Position numbers and translations under genes: made by a program. From Arthrobacter sp. (lineage in GTDB: Bacteria > Actinomycetota > Actinomycetes > Actinomycetales > Micrococcaceae), in the NCBI GenBank assembly GCA_031277795.1, contig JAITLQ010000005.1, forward strand, positions 124,001-188,000: a stretch of DNA of 64,000 nt. The letters are read 5' to 3'. Numbering within the stretch: the stretch's first letter is position 1; each line of letters begins with the position of its first letter. Under the pieces are notes generated by a model. The model made no database searches and was not told the origin of the DNA. It saw nothing but the letters and a program-made list of their open reading frames with translations. Below are positions 1-7,811 of the stretch, piece by piece.

Positions 1-2
1 TG

Positions 3-848
3 CTGCGCCCGAAGGGCCGCCCCTTCCTCTCCAAGGCGGAGTTCAGGGAGGCGATGCCGGCCTGGCTGCGCGGCACCGCCATCGGCCTGCCCTTCGGCGT
101 TATCCCGGTCGGCGGGGCCGACGTGCCGACCTTCATGGCCTACGGGGCGGAGAAGACACTGGACAAGCGCCGCAAAACGCCGAAGTTCGGCACGGGTGCC
201 ATCCGCGGGCTGGCGGCGCCGGAGGCGGCCGGCAACGCCACCACCGGTACGGCGATGGGCGCGCTCTTGGCCCTCGGTCTGCCCGTCTCGGCGACGGCCG
301 CCATCATGCTGGCCGCCTTCCGTCAGTACGGCATGCAGCCGGGGCCGCTGCTCTTCGAGCGCTCGCCCGAGCTCGTGTGGGGTCTGCTGGCCAGCTTCTT
401 CCTGGCCATGATCGTGCTGCTGATCCTCAACCTGCCGTTCGCGCAGGTCTGGTCCAAGCTGCTCCTCATCCCCCGTCCCTACCTCTACGGCGGCATCGCC
501 GTGATGTGTGGGCTCGGGGTGTTCGCTACGTCGTCCTCGGCCTTCGAGCTTTTCCTGCTCCTGGGCGCCGGCCTGCTCGGCTTCGTCATGCGCCGCTACG
601 ACGTCCCGCTGGCACCGCTGCTCATCGGCATGGTGCTCGGCCCCTTGGCCGAGACGAGCCTGCGCGACGCCCTCATCAGCTCCGGCGGCGAGCCGGGCGT
701 CTTCTTCGAGGGCCCCATCTCGCTGACCATCTACGGGCTGCTGGTGGCGGCGATCGCGCTCGTGGTGGTGGGGCGCGTGCGCTCCGCCCGGCGCTCCCCG
801 GCCCCCGTCGCTGAGGCCCCCGCACCCCAGGCGGACGTCCACGCCTAG
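3..848 (+). CDS. tctA: TctA-family tricarboxylate transporter membrane subunit, C-terminal part
   Basis: Large membrane subunit of a tripartite tricarboxylate transporter (TctABC), which takes up citrate-like carboxylates with a periplasmic or lipoprotein binding partner. The reading frame is open from the window edge, so the N-terminal part is missing; about 281 residues are visible against roughly 500 for the family. The visible part has the TctA-type stretch with GxPFGxIPxGGADVPTF and the Gly/Ala-rich segment EAAGNATTGTAMGALLALGLP, followed by about six hydrophobic segments and a Pro/Ala tail. The binding protein TctC lies about 2.6 kb downstream, with a two-component pair between them. 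A TctB gene is not seen and may lie left of the window. The family call is firm; the substrate is inferred. Confidence 0.85.
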   Translation: MRPKGRPFLSKAEFREAMPAWLRGTAIGLPFGVIPVGGADVPTFMAYGAEKTLDKRRKTPKFGTGAIRGLAAPEAAGNATTGTAMGALLALGLPVSATAAIMLAAFRQYGMQPGPLLFERSPELVWGLLASFFLAMIVLLILNLPFAQVWSKLLLIPRPYLYGGIAVMCGLGVFATSSSAFELFLLLGAGLLGFVMRRYDVPLAPLLIGMVLGPLAETSLRDALISSGGEPGVFFEGPISLTIYGLLVAAIALVVVGRVRSARRSPAPVAEAPAPQADVHA

Positions 849-880
849 TCACCGCCCGACGTCGGGCCCTTCCCTCGTGC

Positions 881-913
881 GATGCCGCCCGGACCGCCGG
901 TCCGGGCGGCATC
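881..913. terminator. Bidirectional intrinsic terminator between tctA and the response regulator
   Basis: Perfect 13-bp inverted repeat (arms 881-893 and 901-913, 7-nt loop) lying between the convergent ends of tctA and the response regulator gene. There is no long T-run, as is common for high-GC actinobacterial terminators. Confidence 0.7.
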
Positions 914-936
914 GCCGCGTGCGGGGACGGCCCGGC

Positions 937-1665
937 CTACCGCAGGCGGTAGCGGCGCTCCGGGCGACCGGCCCCGTAGCGCAGCTGGACCGTGGCGGCC
1001 CCCGTGGCGAGCAGGTGCTCGAGATAGCGGCGGGCGCTGACCCGGGAGACACCCACGACGGCGGCCGCCTCGCTGGCGGACAGGTCGCCCTCCGCGCGGA
1101 CCAAGGCGAGGCGCACGGCGTCGAGGGTCGCCTGGTTCATGCCGGCCGACGACGACGCATGGGTCGCCGGGGCGGGCGGCGCGGCGGCCGGCGGTTGGCC
1201 GGCGCCGGAGGGTGCCGTTCTCGCCCCGAAGAGGCGGTCGACGTCCGCCTGGTCCACCTCGGCGCTGGTGCGCCCGAGCGCCGCGCGGTCGAGGAAGGCG
1301 GCCAGCAGCGACTCCAGGTCGGCCCGGGAGAAGGGCTTGATGAGGTAGCCGACGGCGCCGCCGCGCAGCGCGCCGGCCACGGTGTGCTGCTCGCGCGCCG
1401 CGGTGATGACGATGGCCTCGAGGCCCGGGTGCAGCGTCCGTAGCGAGGGAAGTAGCTGGACGCCGTTGCCGTCCGGCAGGTGCACGTCCAGGAGCACGAG
1501 GTCGGGCCGGTGGCGTTGGACGGCCTCGCGGGCGGCGGCGGCCGTGGCGGCGATGGCGCAGAGGGTGTAGCCGGGCGCCGTGGCGATGAAGCCGGCGTGG
1601 ATCCGGGCCACCTGCGGGTCATCGTCCACGATGAGCACGGTGCGCGGCGCGACGGGGGCGGTCAT
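937..1665 (-). CDS. CitB/DcuR-type two-component response regulator
   Basis: DNA-binding response regulator of 242 residues, probably controlling the flanking carboxylate transporter genes. The receiver domain (residues about 8-125) has the acidic pocket D14-D16, phospho-acceptor D60 in LLDVHLPDGNG, the Thr in VITAA and K110 in LIKPF. A Pro/Ala linker leads to a C-terminal winged-helix-like domain (about 175-240) with SASEAAAVVGVSRVSARRYL, the pattern of CitB/DpiA/DcuR regulators. The start has a GGAAGGAC ribosome site and overlaps the kinase stop by 4 bp, so the two are translationally coupled. Control of tct genes is inferred from position. Confidence 0.88.
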   Translation of the reverse strand: MTAPVAPRTVLIVDDDPQVARIHAGFIATAPGYTLCAIAATAAAAREAVQRHRPDLVLLDVHLPDGNGVQLLPSLRTLHPGLEAIVITAAREQHTVAGALRGGAVGYLIKPFSRADLESLLAAFLDRAALGRTSAEVDQADVDRLFGARTAPSGAGQPPAAAPPAPATHASSSAGMNQATLDAVRLALVRAEGDLSASEAAAVVGVSRVSARRYLEHLLATGAATVQLRYGAGRPERRYRLR

Positions 1666-3299
1666 GCTGGGTGTCCTTCCGTGGGGCGGGAAGTGGCGGC
1701 GGGAGGCTCAGCGCGGGGGAGTACGGCGGTGAAGATCGCGCCGGATTCCTCCTCGACCCGCACGTCGCCGCCGCGCCGCCTCGCGATGTGGCGCACGAGC
1801 GCCAGCCCGAAGCCGCGCCCGGCGGGATTGGTGGTGTCCTTGGTGCTGAAGCCCCGGGCGAAGATCCGCTCCGGGTCGACGCCGCGCAGGCCGGGGCCGT
1901 TGTCGGCCACCGTCACGGTGACCGCTTCGCCGTCGTCCTGCAGGTCGAGCATGACCTCGCCGCCGGCGGGGGAAGCGTCGAGCGCGTTGTCGATGAGATT
2001 GCCGACCACCGAGATGAGGTCGTGCGAGAGGCGCGCCCCCACCCGCCCGAGGGCCGCGTCCTCGTCGATGACGAGGCGAACGTGGCGTTCGGCGGCGGCC
2101 GAGGCCTTGGCCACGAGCAGGGCCGCCAGCGGCGGGTCGAGCACCCGGCCGGTCACCGCGTCCACGAGATGGGAGCGCTCCCGGCTGACCGCGTCAACGT
2201 AGCGCAAGGCCTCGGCCCCGTCGCCCAGCTGGATGAGCCCGGCCACGGCGTGGAGCTGGTTGGCGAACTCGTGCGTCTGCGCGCGCAGCAGGTCCGTCGT
2301 CGTGGTCGTCACGTCGAGGGCATCGCGCAGCACCAGGAGCTCGGTGCGATCGCGCAGGGTCGTCACGGTGCCGAGCCGGCGGCCGTGGGAGTCGATGGGG
2401 CCGCGGTTGGCCACGAGCAGCCGGTCCCCGACGGTGAGGGGCACCTCCACGACGGGGCTGGTCCCGCCCAGGGTGGCGAGCACGTCGGCCGGGGCGTCGA
2501 TCGCGCGCAGCCGCTGGCCCACGCGCACCTCGTCCCAGCCCAGCAACTCGCGCGCGGCGTCGGTGAGCACGGAGACGCGCCCGTCCGCGTCCACGGCGAC
2601 CACGCCCTCCTTCACGCCGTGCAGGAGCGCCTCCCGGTGCTCGACGAGCGCGGCGATCTCCTCCGGCTCCATGCCCAGCGTCTGGCGCTTGAGCCTGCGG
2701 GAGAGCAACCACGAGCCGCCCAGGCCGACGGCGCCGGTGACGAGCGCCGGCACGATGAGGTCGGGGGCGGCGTCGGCCAGCCGTTCGCCCCACCCCGGAT
2801 AGGCGATCGAGGCCAGCGCCGTCCCGACGAGCCGCCCGTCCTCCGCCAGGACGGGGGCGCGGGCGATGAGCAGCTTGCGCCCGTCCACGGTGCCGGCGCC
2901 GGACCACGCGCTGGCGGCCTCGCCGGCGGCGAAGGCGGCGGGCAGGGGGTGGCCCACGAGGGACGTGTCGGTGGCGGCGACCACCGTCCCCGCGGCGTCC
3001 ATCAGGGCGCCCTCGGTGAGCCCGGAGATCGAGCGCACCGACTCGAGGGTGGAGGGCAGGACCGTGCCGGCTCCTGCGGTGGCGGTGGGCAGGGAGCTGC
3101 GCACCATCGGCGTGGCTGCGAGCGTCTCGGCCGCGGCGAGCACGCGCCGCCCCTCCTGTTCCTCGAAGGAGCGCAGCGACTGGCCGAGGACGAGGTAGAG
3201 GACCCCCACGAGGACGCCGAGCAAGACGAGGATCTGCAGGGCCAGGAGCTGCCCGGCCAGGGTGGGACGACGCCGCTGCTGATCGGCGGTCCTGTGCAT
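1662..3299 (-). CDS. CitA/DcuS-type sensor histidine kinase
   Basis: Membrane sensor kinase of about 545 residues, partner of the downstream response regulator. It has a transmembrane segment near residues 16-39, an extracytoplasmic sensor region of about 140 residues (PDC/CACHE-like in position), a second transmembrane segment near 181-200, a PAS-like domain near 225-320, the phospho-acceptor His near 343 in the CitA-type motif HEFANQLHAVAGLIQLG, and an ATPase domain with DNGPG and GRGFGLALV. I chose ATG 3299 rather than the upstream ATG 3323 because GAGGAG lies 5-8 nt before it. It is divergent from tctC, with 176 bp between the start codons. Ligand recognition (citrate or other di/tricarboxylate) is inferred from family and neighbours. 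Confidence 0.85.
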   Translation of the reverse strand: MHRTADQQRRRPTLAGQLLALQILVLLGVLVGVLYLVLGQSLRSFEEQEGRRVLAAAETLAATPMVRSSLPTATAGAGTVLPSTLESVRSISGLTEGALMDAAGTVVAATDTSLVGHPLPAAFAAGEAASAWSGAGTVDGRKLLIARAPVLAEDGRLVGTALASIAYPGWGERLADAAPDLIVPALVTGAVGLGGSWLLSRRLKRQTLGMEPEEIAALVEHREALLHGVKEGVVAVDADGRVSVLTDAARELLGWDEVRVGQRLRAIDAPADVLATLGGTSPVVEVPLTVGDRLLVANRGPIDSHGRRLGTVTTLRDRTELLVLRDALDVTTTTTDLLRAQTHEFANQLHAVAGLIQLGDGAEALRYVDAVSRERSHLVDAVTGRVLDPPLAALLVAKASAAAERHVRLVIDEDAALGRVGARLSHDLISVVGNLIDNALDASPAGGEVMLDLQDDGEAVTVTVADNGPGLRGVDPERIFARGFSTKDTTNPAGRGFGLALVRHIARRRGGDVRVEEESGAIFTAVLPRAEPPAATSRPTEGHPA

Positions 3300-3475
3300 G
3301 CTGCTCTCCTCGTGGCGGCTCATGGCGGCGCGCCGGGGCGGCTAACCTGGGTGACGGGCATCTCATCCTAGGGCGTGAAGGCGCCACAGCGGTGCCACCG
3401 TGAACGCGGCGCTCGCCCGCACGCAGGAGCACCCCGGGACCTGAGGGGAGAGGAACGAAGCATGAGGGGCGCAGG

Positions 3476-4465
3476 ATGAGGAGGCGGACCGTGCTGGCGC
3501 TCGCCGCCGGCGTGGGCGCCGCGGGGGTGTTGGGCGCGTGCTCGTCCCCGCGGGCCACGCAGGCCGATCGGATCATGGTGCCCAATCAGCCGGGCGGAGG
3601 CTACGACGCCACGGCCCGCGCGGCGGCGAAGGTCATGGCGGCCACCGGCATCACGCCCACCCGCATGGACGTCTTCAACCTCCCCGGTGGCAGCGGCGGG
3701 ACCGCGATGTCGCGCCTGGCCGGGGAGCGGTGCAACGGGCACCTCGTGCTCATGATGGGCCTGGGTCTGGTGGGGGCCTTGGTGGGGCTGGGGCGGCAGG
3801 CCGAGCTGCTGGAGGCGACGGCGGTCGGGCGGCTGGTCACCGAACCCGGGGTGTTCATGGTGCCCAAGGACTCGCCGATCGGGGACCTGGAGGACCTGCT
3901 GCGGCGCTGGCGCAGGCGTCCCGGCTCGGTGCGCATCGGCGGCGGATCCGCGCTCGGCGGTCCGGATCACCTGCTCCCGCTGCTGCTGGCCAGGCGGGTC
4001 GGGATCGACCCGTCCGCCGTGCGCTTCGTGGCGCACGACGGGGGCGGCGGGCTCATGCCCTCGCTCCTGGAGGGCAAGGTCGACGTCGGTGTCTCCGGGG
4101 CGGGGGAATATCTCCCGCACATCGCCGCCGGCGGGGTGCGCGTGCTGGCCGTCTCGGGCGAGGGCGCCTCGACCCTCGCCGGGGTGAACGCCCCGACGCT
4201 GGGGGCCGCCGGCTATCCGGTGGATTTCGTGAACTGGCGGGGGCTGTTGGCTCCCCCGGGCGTGGGGCACGCCGAGCTGACGGCCTGGCGGAAGCGCTGG
4301 GAACGGCTCGACTCCGCCCCCGAATGGGAGGCGACCTGCGCCAGCTACGGCTGGAGCCGCGCGGCGCTCGGTGAGGGCGACTTCCGTGCCTTCCTGAGCG
4401 GGCAGGTGCAACGGGTCTCCGGGCTGCTCGAGGAGTTCACGGTGTCCGGCCGCTCCGGTGCATGA
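3476..4465 (+). CDS. tctC: TctC-family tricarboxylate-binding lipoprotein
   Basis: Extracytoplasmic solute receptor of a tripartite tricarboxylate transporter, 329 residues. The N-terminus MRRRTVLALAAG ends in a lipobox LGAC with Cys22, so it is membrane-anchored; the run of arginines resembles a Tat signal but is not perfect. The mature part has the Bug/TctC pattern: VPNQPGGGYDATARA near the start, LPGGSGGTAMSRLAG, and a GLLAPPGV segment near the C-terminus. Its stop codon overlaps the start of a 43-codon open frame (ATGA). Substrate not determinable from sequence. Confidence 0.88.
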   Translation: MRRRTVLALAAGVGAAGVLGACSSPRATQADRIMVPNQPGGGYDATARAAAKVMAATGITPTRMDVFNLPGGSGGTAMSRLAGERCNGHLVLMMGLGLVGALVGLGRQAELLEATAVGRLVTEPGVFMVPKDSPIGDLEDLLRRWRRRPGSVRIGGGSALGGPDHLLPLLLARRVGIDPSAVRFVAHDGGGGLMPSLLEGKVDVGVSGAGEYLPHIAAGGVRVLAVSGEGASTLAGVNAPTLGAAGYPVDFVNWRGLLAPPGVGHAELTAWRKRWERLDSAPEWEATCASYGWSRAALGEGDFRAFLSGQVQRVSGLLEEFTVSGRSGA

Positions 4466-4593
4466 CGGCGGCCGGCCCGCTGGGGCTGTTCACCGGGATC
4501 GGGGTGTCCGCGTGGGCCGCGCTGGCCGCGGGCACGGTGCTCGTGGGCAAGTGTGCCACGCGCGCTGCCGGTTTGGTGCGCGCCGCAGCCTAG
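4462..4593 (+). CDS. Small (43-residue) single-span membrane peptide coupled to tctC
   Basis: Open frame of 43 codons starting at an ATG that overlaps the tctC stop in the ATGA arrangement, so translation would be coupled. The predicted peptide has a short N-terminus, one hydrophobic stretch of about 22 residues (from LFTGIGVSAWAALAAG to TVLVG) and a positively charged end (K, R, R), the layout of a single-span membrane peptide. It is too short and too simple for family assignment. TctB subunits are much larger, so this is not a normal TctB. The convergent sigma-factor gene begins only 26 bp further on. Reality of the gene is inferred from coupling and composition. Confidence 0.5.
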   Translation: MTAAGPLGLFTGIGVSAWAALAAGTVLVGKCATRAAGLVRAAA

Positions 4594-4619
4594 CTGTACC
4601 CAGTGCCAGCGGCCCGGTC

Positions 4620-5957
4620 TCAGCCGGCTGCGCCGAGCGGCAGGCACTCGATGTCCGGCGACCACGAGCAGGTTTCGCGATCGGTGGGGATCGCCGAGGT
4701 GCTCGGCGCGGGGGCGTCCGAGCTGCTGGGGGCGGTGGTGGTGCCCGGCGTGACCGGCTCGCTCGAGGGCGCCGTGGAGGAGGTCACCGGCGGCGTCGGC
4801 GCTGAGGAGGCACCGGTGGGCGGTGCGAGCGGGGTGGTCGGGGCGCCGCTGGGCGCAGGCGCGACCGGCGACCCGGACGTGGGCTCCGGGCGAGTGGGGA
4901 GGCTTGAGTCCGGTGTGGACGCTTCGCTCGCGGAGGGGGCAGAGGGGGCGGAAGGCGCGGAGGGCCCGCCGGGCGTCTGGGGGGAAAGGGAGGAAGGGGA
5001 CGGGGGCACGAGGGCGGGCGTCGGGCCGGGCGCGCCGCTGGCCAACAGCCCCACCACGGTCACGGTGGAGACCACCGTGGTCGCGGCGGCGGCGCCCAGC
5101 AGCTTGGGCGGACTCCAGAAGGCAGAGAGGTGAGTGAGGGCCCCACTCGCGAGCGCGTCGACGCCCGTGGCGACGGCGGGCATGACGCCGCCAACTGCGC
5201 CGAGGCCGCCGTTGAGCGCGTAGACGCCGAAGGCGGCGGGAAGCATCACGGAGAGCGCGGCGGCGCTCCTGCGCACCTCGCGCAGGCGTCCGGGGCAGTC
5301 GGGGCACGTGGCGAGGTGGTGATCGAACTCGCGCTGTTGCTTCGCGCTGGCCGTGCCGGCCTCCACCGCGCCGCACAGGGCCAGGGCGGTTCGGCAGGCC
5401 TGCGGCTCGTCCGTGAGATCCACGTGGGCCTGCACCCAGCGGGTGCGGAAGCGGCGCTTGGCGCGGTAGAGCTGCGTGGAGACCCGCTCGGGCGTTTCCC
5501 CCGTCAGGAGCGCCATCTGGGACACATCGAGTCCCTCAAGGAGCACGCTGCGCAGCAGGACGGCGTCGGCGGCCGGCATGCCCTGCAACACGTGATCCAC
5601 GAGCGCCGACGATTCGTGGCTCGACGTTGTGGGTGCTTCCGGCTCCAGATCGTCCAGCTCCTGGGAACGGCGCTCCGGGTGCTTGCGCCACGCCGCCATG
5701 GTGTTGCGCAACGACTGGAAGAAGTAGCCGCGGGCGTGTTTGCGGGGACCATGTCCATTGCTCATGGCCTTCAGCACTCCTTCCATGGTGTCCGAGACGG
5801 CATCCTCCGCCGCCTCGTGGGGCATTCGTTTTTGGGCATAGCCCATCAGCTGCGGGTAGTAGCGATCCCACAGTGGTTCGAAGGCCTCGAGGCGGCCTTG
5901 GGTGATCTGCGCGAGCAATTCGTCGTCGCTCACCGGCGGCGAGAATTCGGACGTCAT
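4620..5957 (-). CDS. ECF sigma factor fused to zinc-finger anti-sigma domain, membrane anchor and extracellular S/T/P-rich tail
   Basis: About 445 residues. Residues 10-100 form sigma region 2 (core around EAFEPLWDRYYPQLMGYAQ and EDAVSDTMEGVL); residues 120-180 form region 4 with a helix-turn-helix (SQMALLTGETPERVSTQLYR). A zf-HC2-like motif H214-x3-C218-x2-C221 follows, as in ZAS anti-sigma factors. A clear transmembrane helix lies near 286-307, then about 135 residues rich in Ser, Thr, Pro and Ala, ending with two cysteines (C430, C438). The protein would hold its own sigma domains at the membrane and expose a tail outside. The start is ATG 5957, overlapping the stop of the upstream Cna_B gene (ATGA). 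Longer in-frame upstream starts only read through the neighbour in another frame. It resembles the ECF groups with fused C-terminal anti-sigma and membrane parts described in Actinobacteria. Confidence 0.82.
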   Translation of the reverse strand: MTSEFSPPVSDDELLAQITQGRLEAFEPLWDRYYPQLMGYAQKRMPHEAAEDAVSDTMEGVLKAMSNGHGPRKHARGYFFQSLRNTMAAWRKHPERRSQELDDLEPEAPTTSSHESSALVDHVLQGMPAADAVLLRSVLLEGLDVSQMALLTGETPERVSTQLYRAKRRFRTRWVQAHVDLTDEPQACRTALALCGAVEAGTASAKQQREFDHHLATCPDCPGRLREVRRSAAALSVMLPAAFGVYALNGGLGAVGGVMPAVATGVDALASGALTHLSAFWSPPKLLGAAAATTVVSTVTVVGLLASGAPGPTPALVPPSPSSLSPQTPGGPSAPSAPSAPSASEASTPDSSLPTRPEPTSGSPVAPAPSGAPTTPLAPPTGASSAPTPPVTSSTAPSSEPVTPGTTTAPSSSDAPAPSTSAIPTDRETCSWSPDIECLPLGAAG

Positions 5958-7525
5958 GGTGAAGCCGCCGGGCTGATGCTGCTCAGCGTGGGCGTGGCGA
6001 GGAGGTCGTCGAAGGTTCCCGCCAGGGAATCGGCGCTCACTAGCGCCGTGAGCGGCCGGGGGCTCGGCTGGTAGCCGGCGGGTGCCTTGGTCTCCTTGAG
6101 TGTGTAGCTGCCCCACGCCAGGCCGGTGATCTTGAGCCGGCCCACCGCCGGATCCTTGTCGTTTTCGGCATTGTCCACGATCACGGCCTGCGAGCCGTCT
6201 GGACCGGTGACGAGCCACTCCGAGCCGGCGAGCGGCTTCGAGGCGGCATCGAGCTTGCGCCAGGAGAGCACGCCGGCGCTCTCTGCGCTCTCGATCTCGC
6301 CGAAGCTCGCGCTCGGGCGCGTGCCGTCGAGCGTGGCGGTGCGCGCCCCGGGCGTGGGTCGGTAGCCGGTGGGTGCCTTCGTTTCCGTCAACGTGTAGGT
6401 CCCCCAGGGCAGGCTGGTGACCTTGAGCGCGCCCTTGGCGGGGTCAGCATCGTTCTCGCCGTTGTCGGTGACAGCGATCTCGGTTCCGGACGCAGAGGTG
6501 ACCTTCCAGCTCGAGCCGGCCAGCGGGGTCGCGTCCGGACCTACCCGCGTCCACGAGATCGTGCCGCTCTTCTGGGTGCCCGATCCGTCCCCGCCGGCGG
6601 TCCTGGCCTCGTAGGTGCTGTGGATGAAATCCCTGTCGGCGGCCCTCACCGTGGTGGTGAAGGTATCGCCCTGCACGGTCCCGCCCGGGGTCGGCGTGTT
6701 GTAGGCGACGCGGTAGAACGCGGTGGGATCGGGGTGGTGGATGGTGATCGTGAATCCGTAGCCGCGCTCGTGCACGGTGTAGGCGCTGGCGGGCAGCACG
6801 CCCCAGACGCCCTGGCGATAGCCGGTATCGGAGGTCACCTTCACGTCGAAGGTGGGCCAGTCGAGCGAGAGCCGATGGTCATAGGCGACGGTGAGCTTCA
6901 GGCCGTGGCCGTGACCGTGGTTCGTGACGATCTCGTCGCCGCGCAGCAGGAGCGTCCAGCGGATGGAACCGTCGAGGGCCCGCCATGACCACAGGTCGGA
7001 CGACGCTGGCGGGGCCTGCTCAGCGCGCTCGCTCACGCCACCCTCCACCGTGGAGGTGAGGGGGTGATCGGAGCCCTGGTTCCAGACCCACCGGGTCTCG
7101 GCCGTCGGCGCCGTGGCCTGGGCAGTGAAGTGGAGCGTGCCGTTGACCTTGGCGTGGGTGAGCAGGTAGTCGCCGAAGGTGCACTCGAGTGCCGTGGCCC
7201 CCACGCGGCAATCGCCCACCTCCGTCCCGCGGTCCGTGAGATTGAAGGTGTCGGAGAGGCCGGTGAGGTAATCGGGGAGGCGCAGCTCAAAGGTGTCACC
7301 GGGGGCCGCGTCGTCGGGGGCCGCCCACGTGGCCGAAATCGTGACCTGGTCGTAGAGCGCGATCCGGGCGTTGGGCGTCACGGTGACCGAAGTCAGTGCG
7401 TTCTTGACCGAGGCGTGGGCGGGGGCGGGCACCAGCAACGCGAGGACGAAGAGGAGGAGCGCGGCGGCCAGCGCCAGCGCCCTCGTCGTGCCTCCGAACG
7501 TCCTCGCGGGCGTCAAAGCGTGCAT
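5954..7525 (-). CDS. Secreted Cna_B/SpaA-like surface protein
   Basis: 523 residues. A Sec signal peptide ends at about residue 38 (APAHA then S). Residues about 40-310 look like an adhesin-type Ig-fold region (VTVTPNARIALYDQVTISATW, as in MSCRAMM N-domains). Two tandem Cna_B/prealbumin-like repeats follow (about 321-417 and 418-507), each with the ETKAPxGY motif carrying the catalytic Glu. The second repeat keeps the Lys of the SWRK motif, while the first has Arg there (SWTR), so only the second is expected to form the usual isopeptide bond. The protein ends soon after the second repeat with no LPxTG motif, no membrane helix and no basic tail, so sortase anchoring is not supported. Its stop overlaps the ECF fusion gene start, which points to joint function in envelope sensing or adhesion. 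Confidence 0.82.
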   Translation of the reverse strand: MHALTPARTFGGTTRALALAAALLLFVLALLVPAPAHASVKNALTSVTVTPNARIALYDQVTISATWAAPDDAAPGDTFELRLPDYLTGLSDTFNLTDRGTEVGDCRVGATALECTFGDYLLTHAKVNGTLHFTAQATAPTAETRWVWNQGSDHPLTSTVEGGVSERAEQAPPASSDLWSWRALDGSIRWTLLLRGDEIVTNHGHGHGLKLTVAYDHRLSLDWPTFDVKVTSDTGYRQGVWGVLPASAYTVHERGYGFTITIHHPDPTAFYRVAYNTPTPGGTVQGDTFTTTVRAADRDFIHSTYEARTAGGDGSGTQKSGTISWTRVGPDATPLAGSSWKVTSASGTEIAVTDNGENDADPAKGALKVTSLPWGTYTLTETKAPTGYRPTPGARTATLDGTRPSASFGEIESAESAGVLSWRKLDAASKPLAGSEWLVTGPDGSQAVIVDNAENDKDPAVGRLKITGLAWGSYTLKETKAPAGYQPSPRPLTALVSADSLAGTFDDLLATPTLSSISPAASP

Positions 7526-7589
7526 CGGTTGAACCTTTTCGTTTCAAGCGGGTCGGCCAAGTATCCCATTTACCCGAGCGATGGATCCA

Positions 7590-7620
7590 GGCCGGTGCCG
7601 CCCCCAAGGTGGCACCGGCC
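7590..7620. other. Inverted repeat in the divergent promoter region
   Basis: Perfect 10-bp arms (7590-7599 and 7611-7620) with an 11-nt spacer, 65-95 bp upstream of the Cna_B gene start. It is either a hairpin in that gene's 5' leader or a regulator site; it does not follow a gene end, so an ordinary terminator role is unlikely. Confidence 0.4.
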
Positions 7621-7667
7621 GGTCCTTCACTAGCGAAGAGCCGGGAGGAGCACCGATCTGACACGAC

Positions 7668-7683
7668 TGTGATGCGGATCACA
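7668..7683. promoter_or_regulatory. CRP/GlxR-type binding site
   Basis: TGTGATGCGGATCACA is a perfect 16-bp palindrome and a full match to the CRP-family consensus TGTGA-N6-TCACA used by GlxR-type regulators in Actinobacteria. It sits in the 286-bp region between the divergent Cna_B/ECF unit and marR, about 143 bp from the first and 129 bp from the second start codon. Which gene it controls cannot be decided from sequence. Confidence 0.7.
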
Positions 7684-7778
7684 ATTTTGACCCACCTGTG
7701 AGCCGTAAGGGCGCGCGCGCCGGCTGGGTGGGCCGGGTGGTCGAGCGTGCCGGCCGGGTCCATGAGTTACGCCACGAA

Positions 7779-7799
7779 ATCATTTCACACCGAAATGAT
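7779..7799. promoter_or_regulatory. Probable MarR operator
   Basis: ATCATTTC (7779-7786) and GAAATGAT (7792-7799) form a perfect 8-bp inverted repeat with a 5-nt spacer, ending 12 nt before the marR start codon. AT-rich palindromes of this size next to their own gene are typical MarR autoregulatory sites. Confidence 0.65.
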
Positions 7800-7811
7800 A
7801 ATCTGGCGGGG

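Noticed and set aside
4458-4805. A 115-codon plus-strand frame after tctC as TctB
   Set aside because: It is Arg/Gly-rich with no membrane helices and is the antisense of the ECF tail; the 43-codon frame at 4462 is the better candidate gene and is too small for TctB.
5958-6218. 87 extra N-terminal residues on the ECF fusion protein
   Set aside because: They are an out-of-frame reading of the Cna_B gene; the sigma domain begins right after ATG 5957, which also gives the ATGA overlap.
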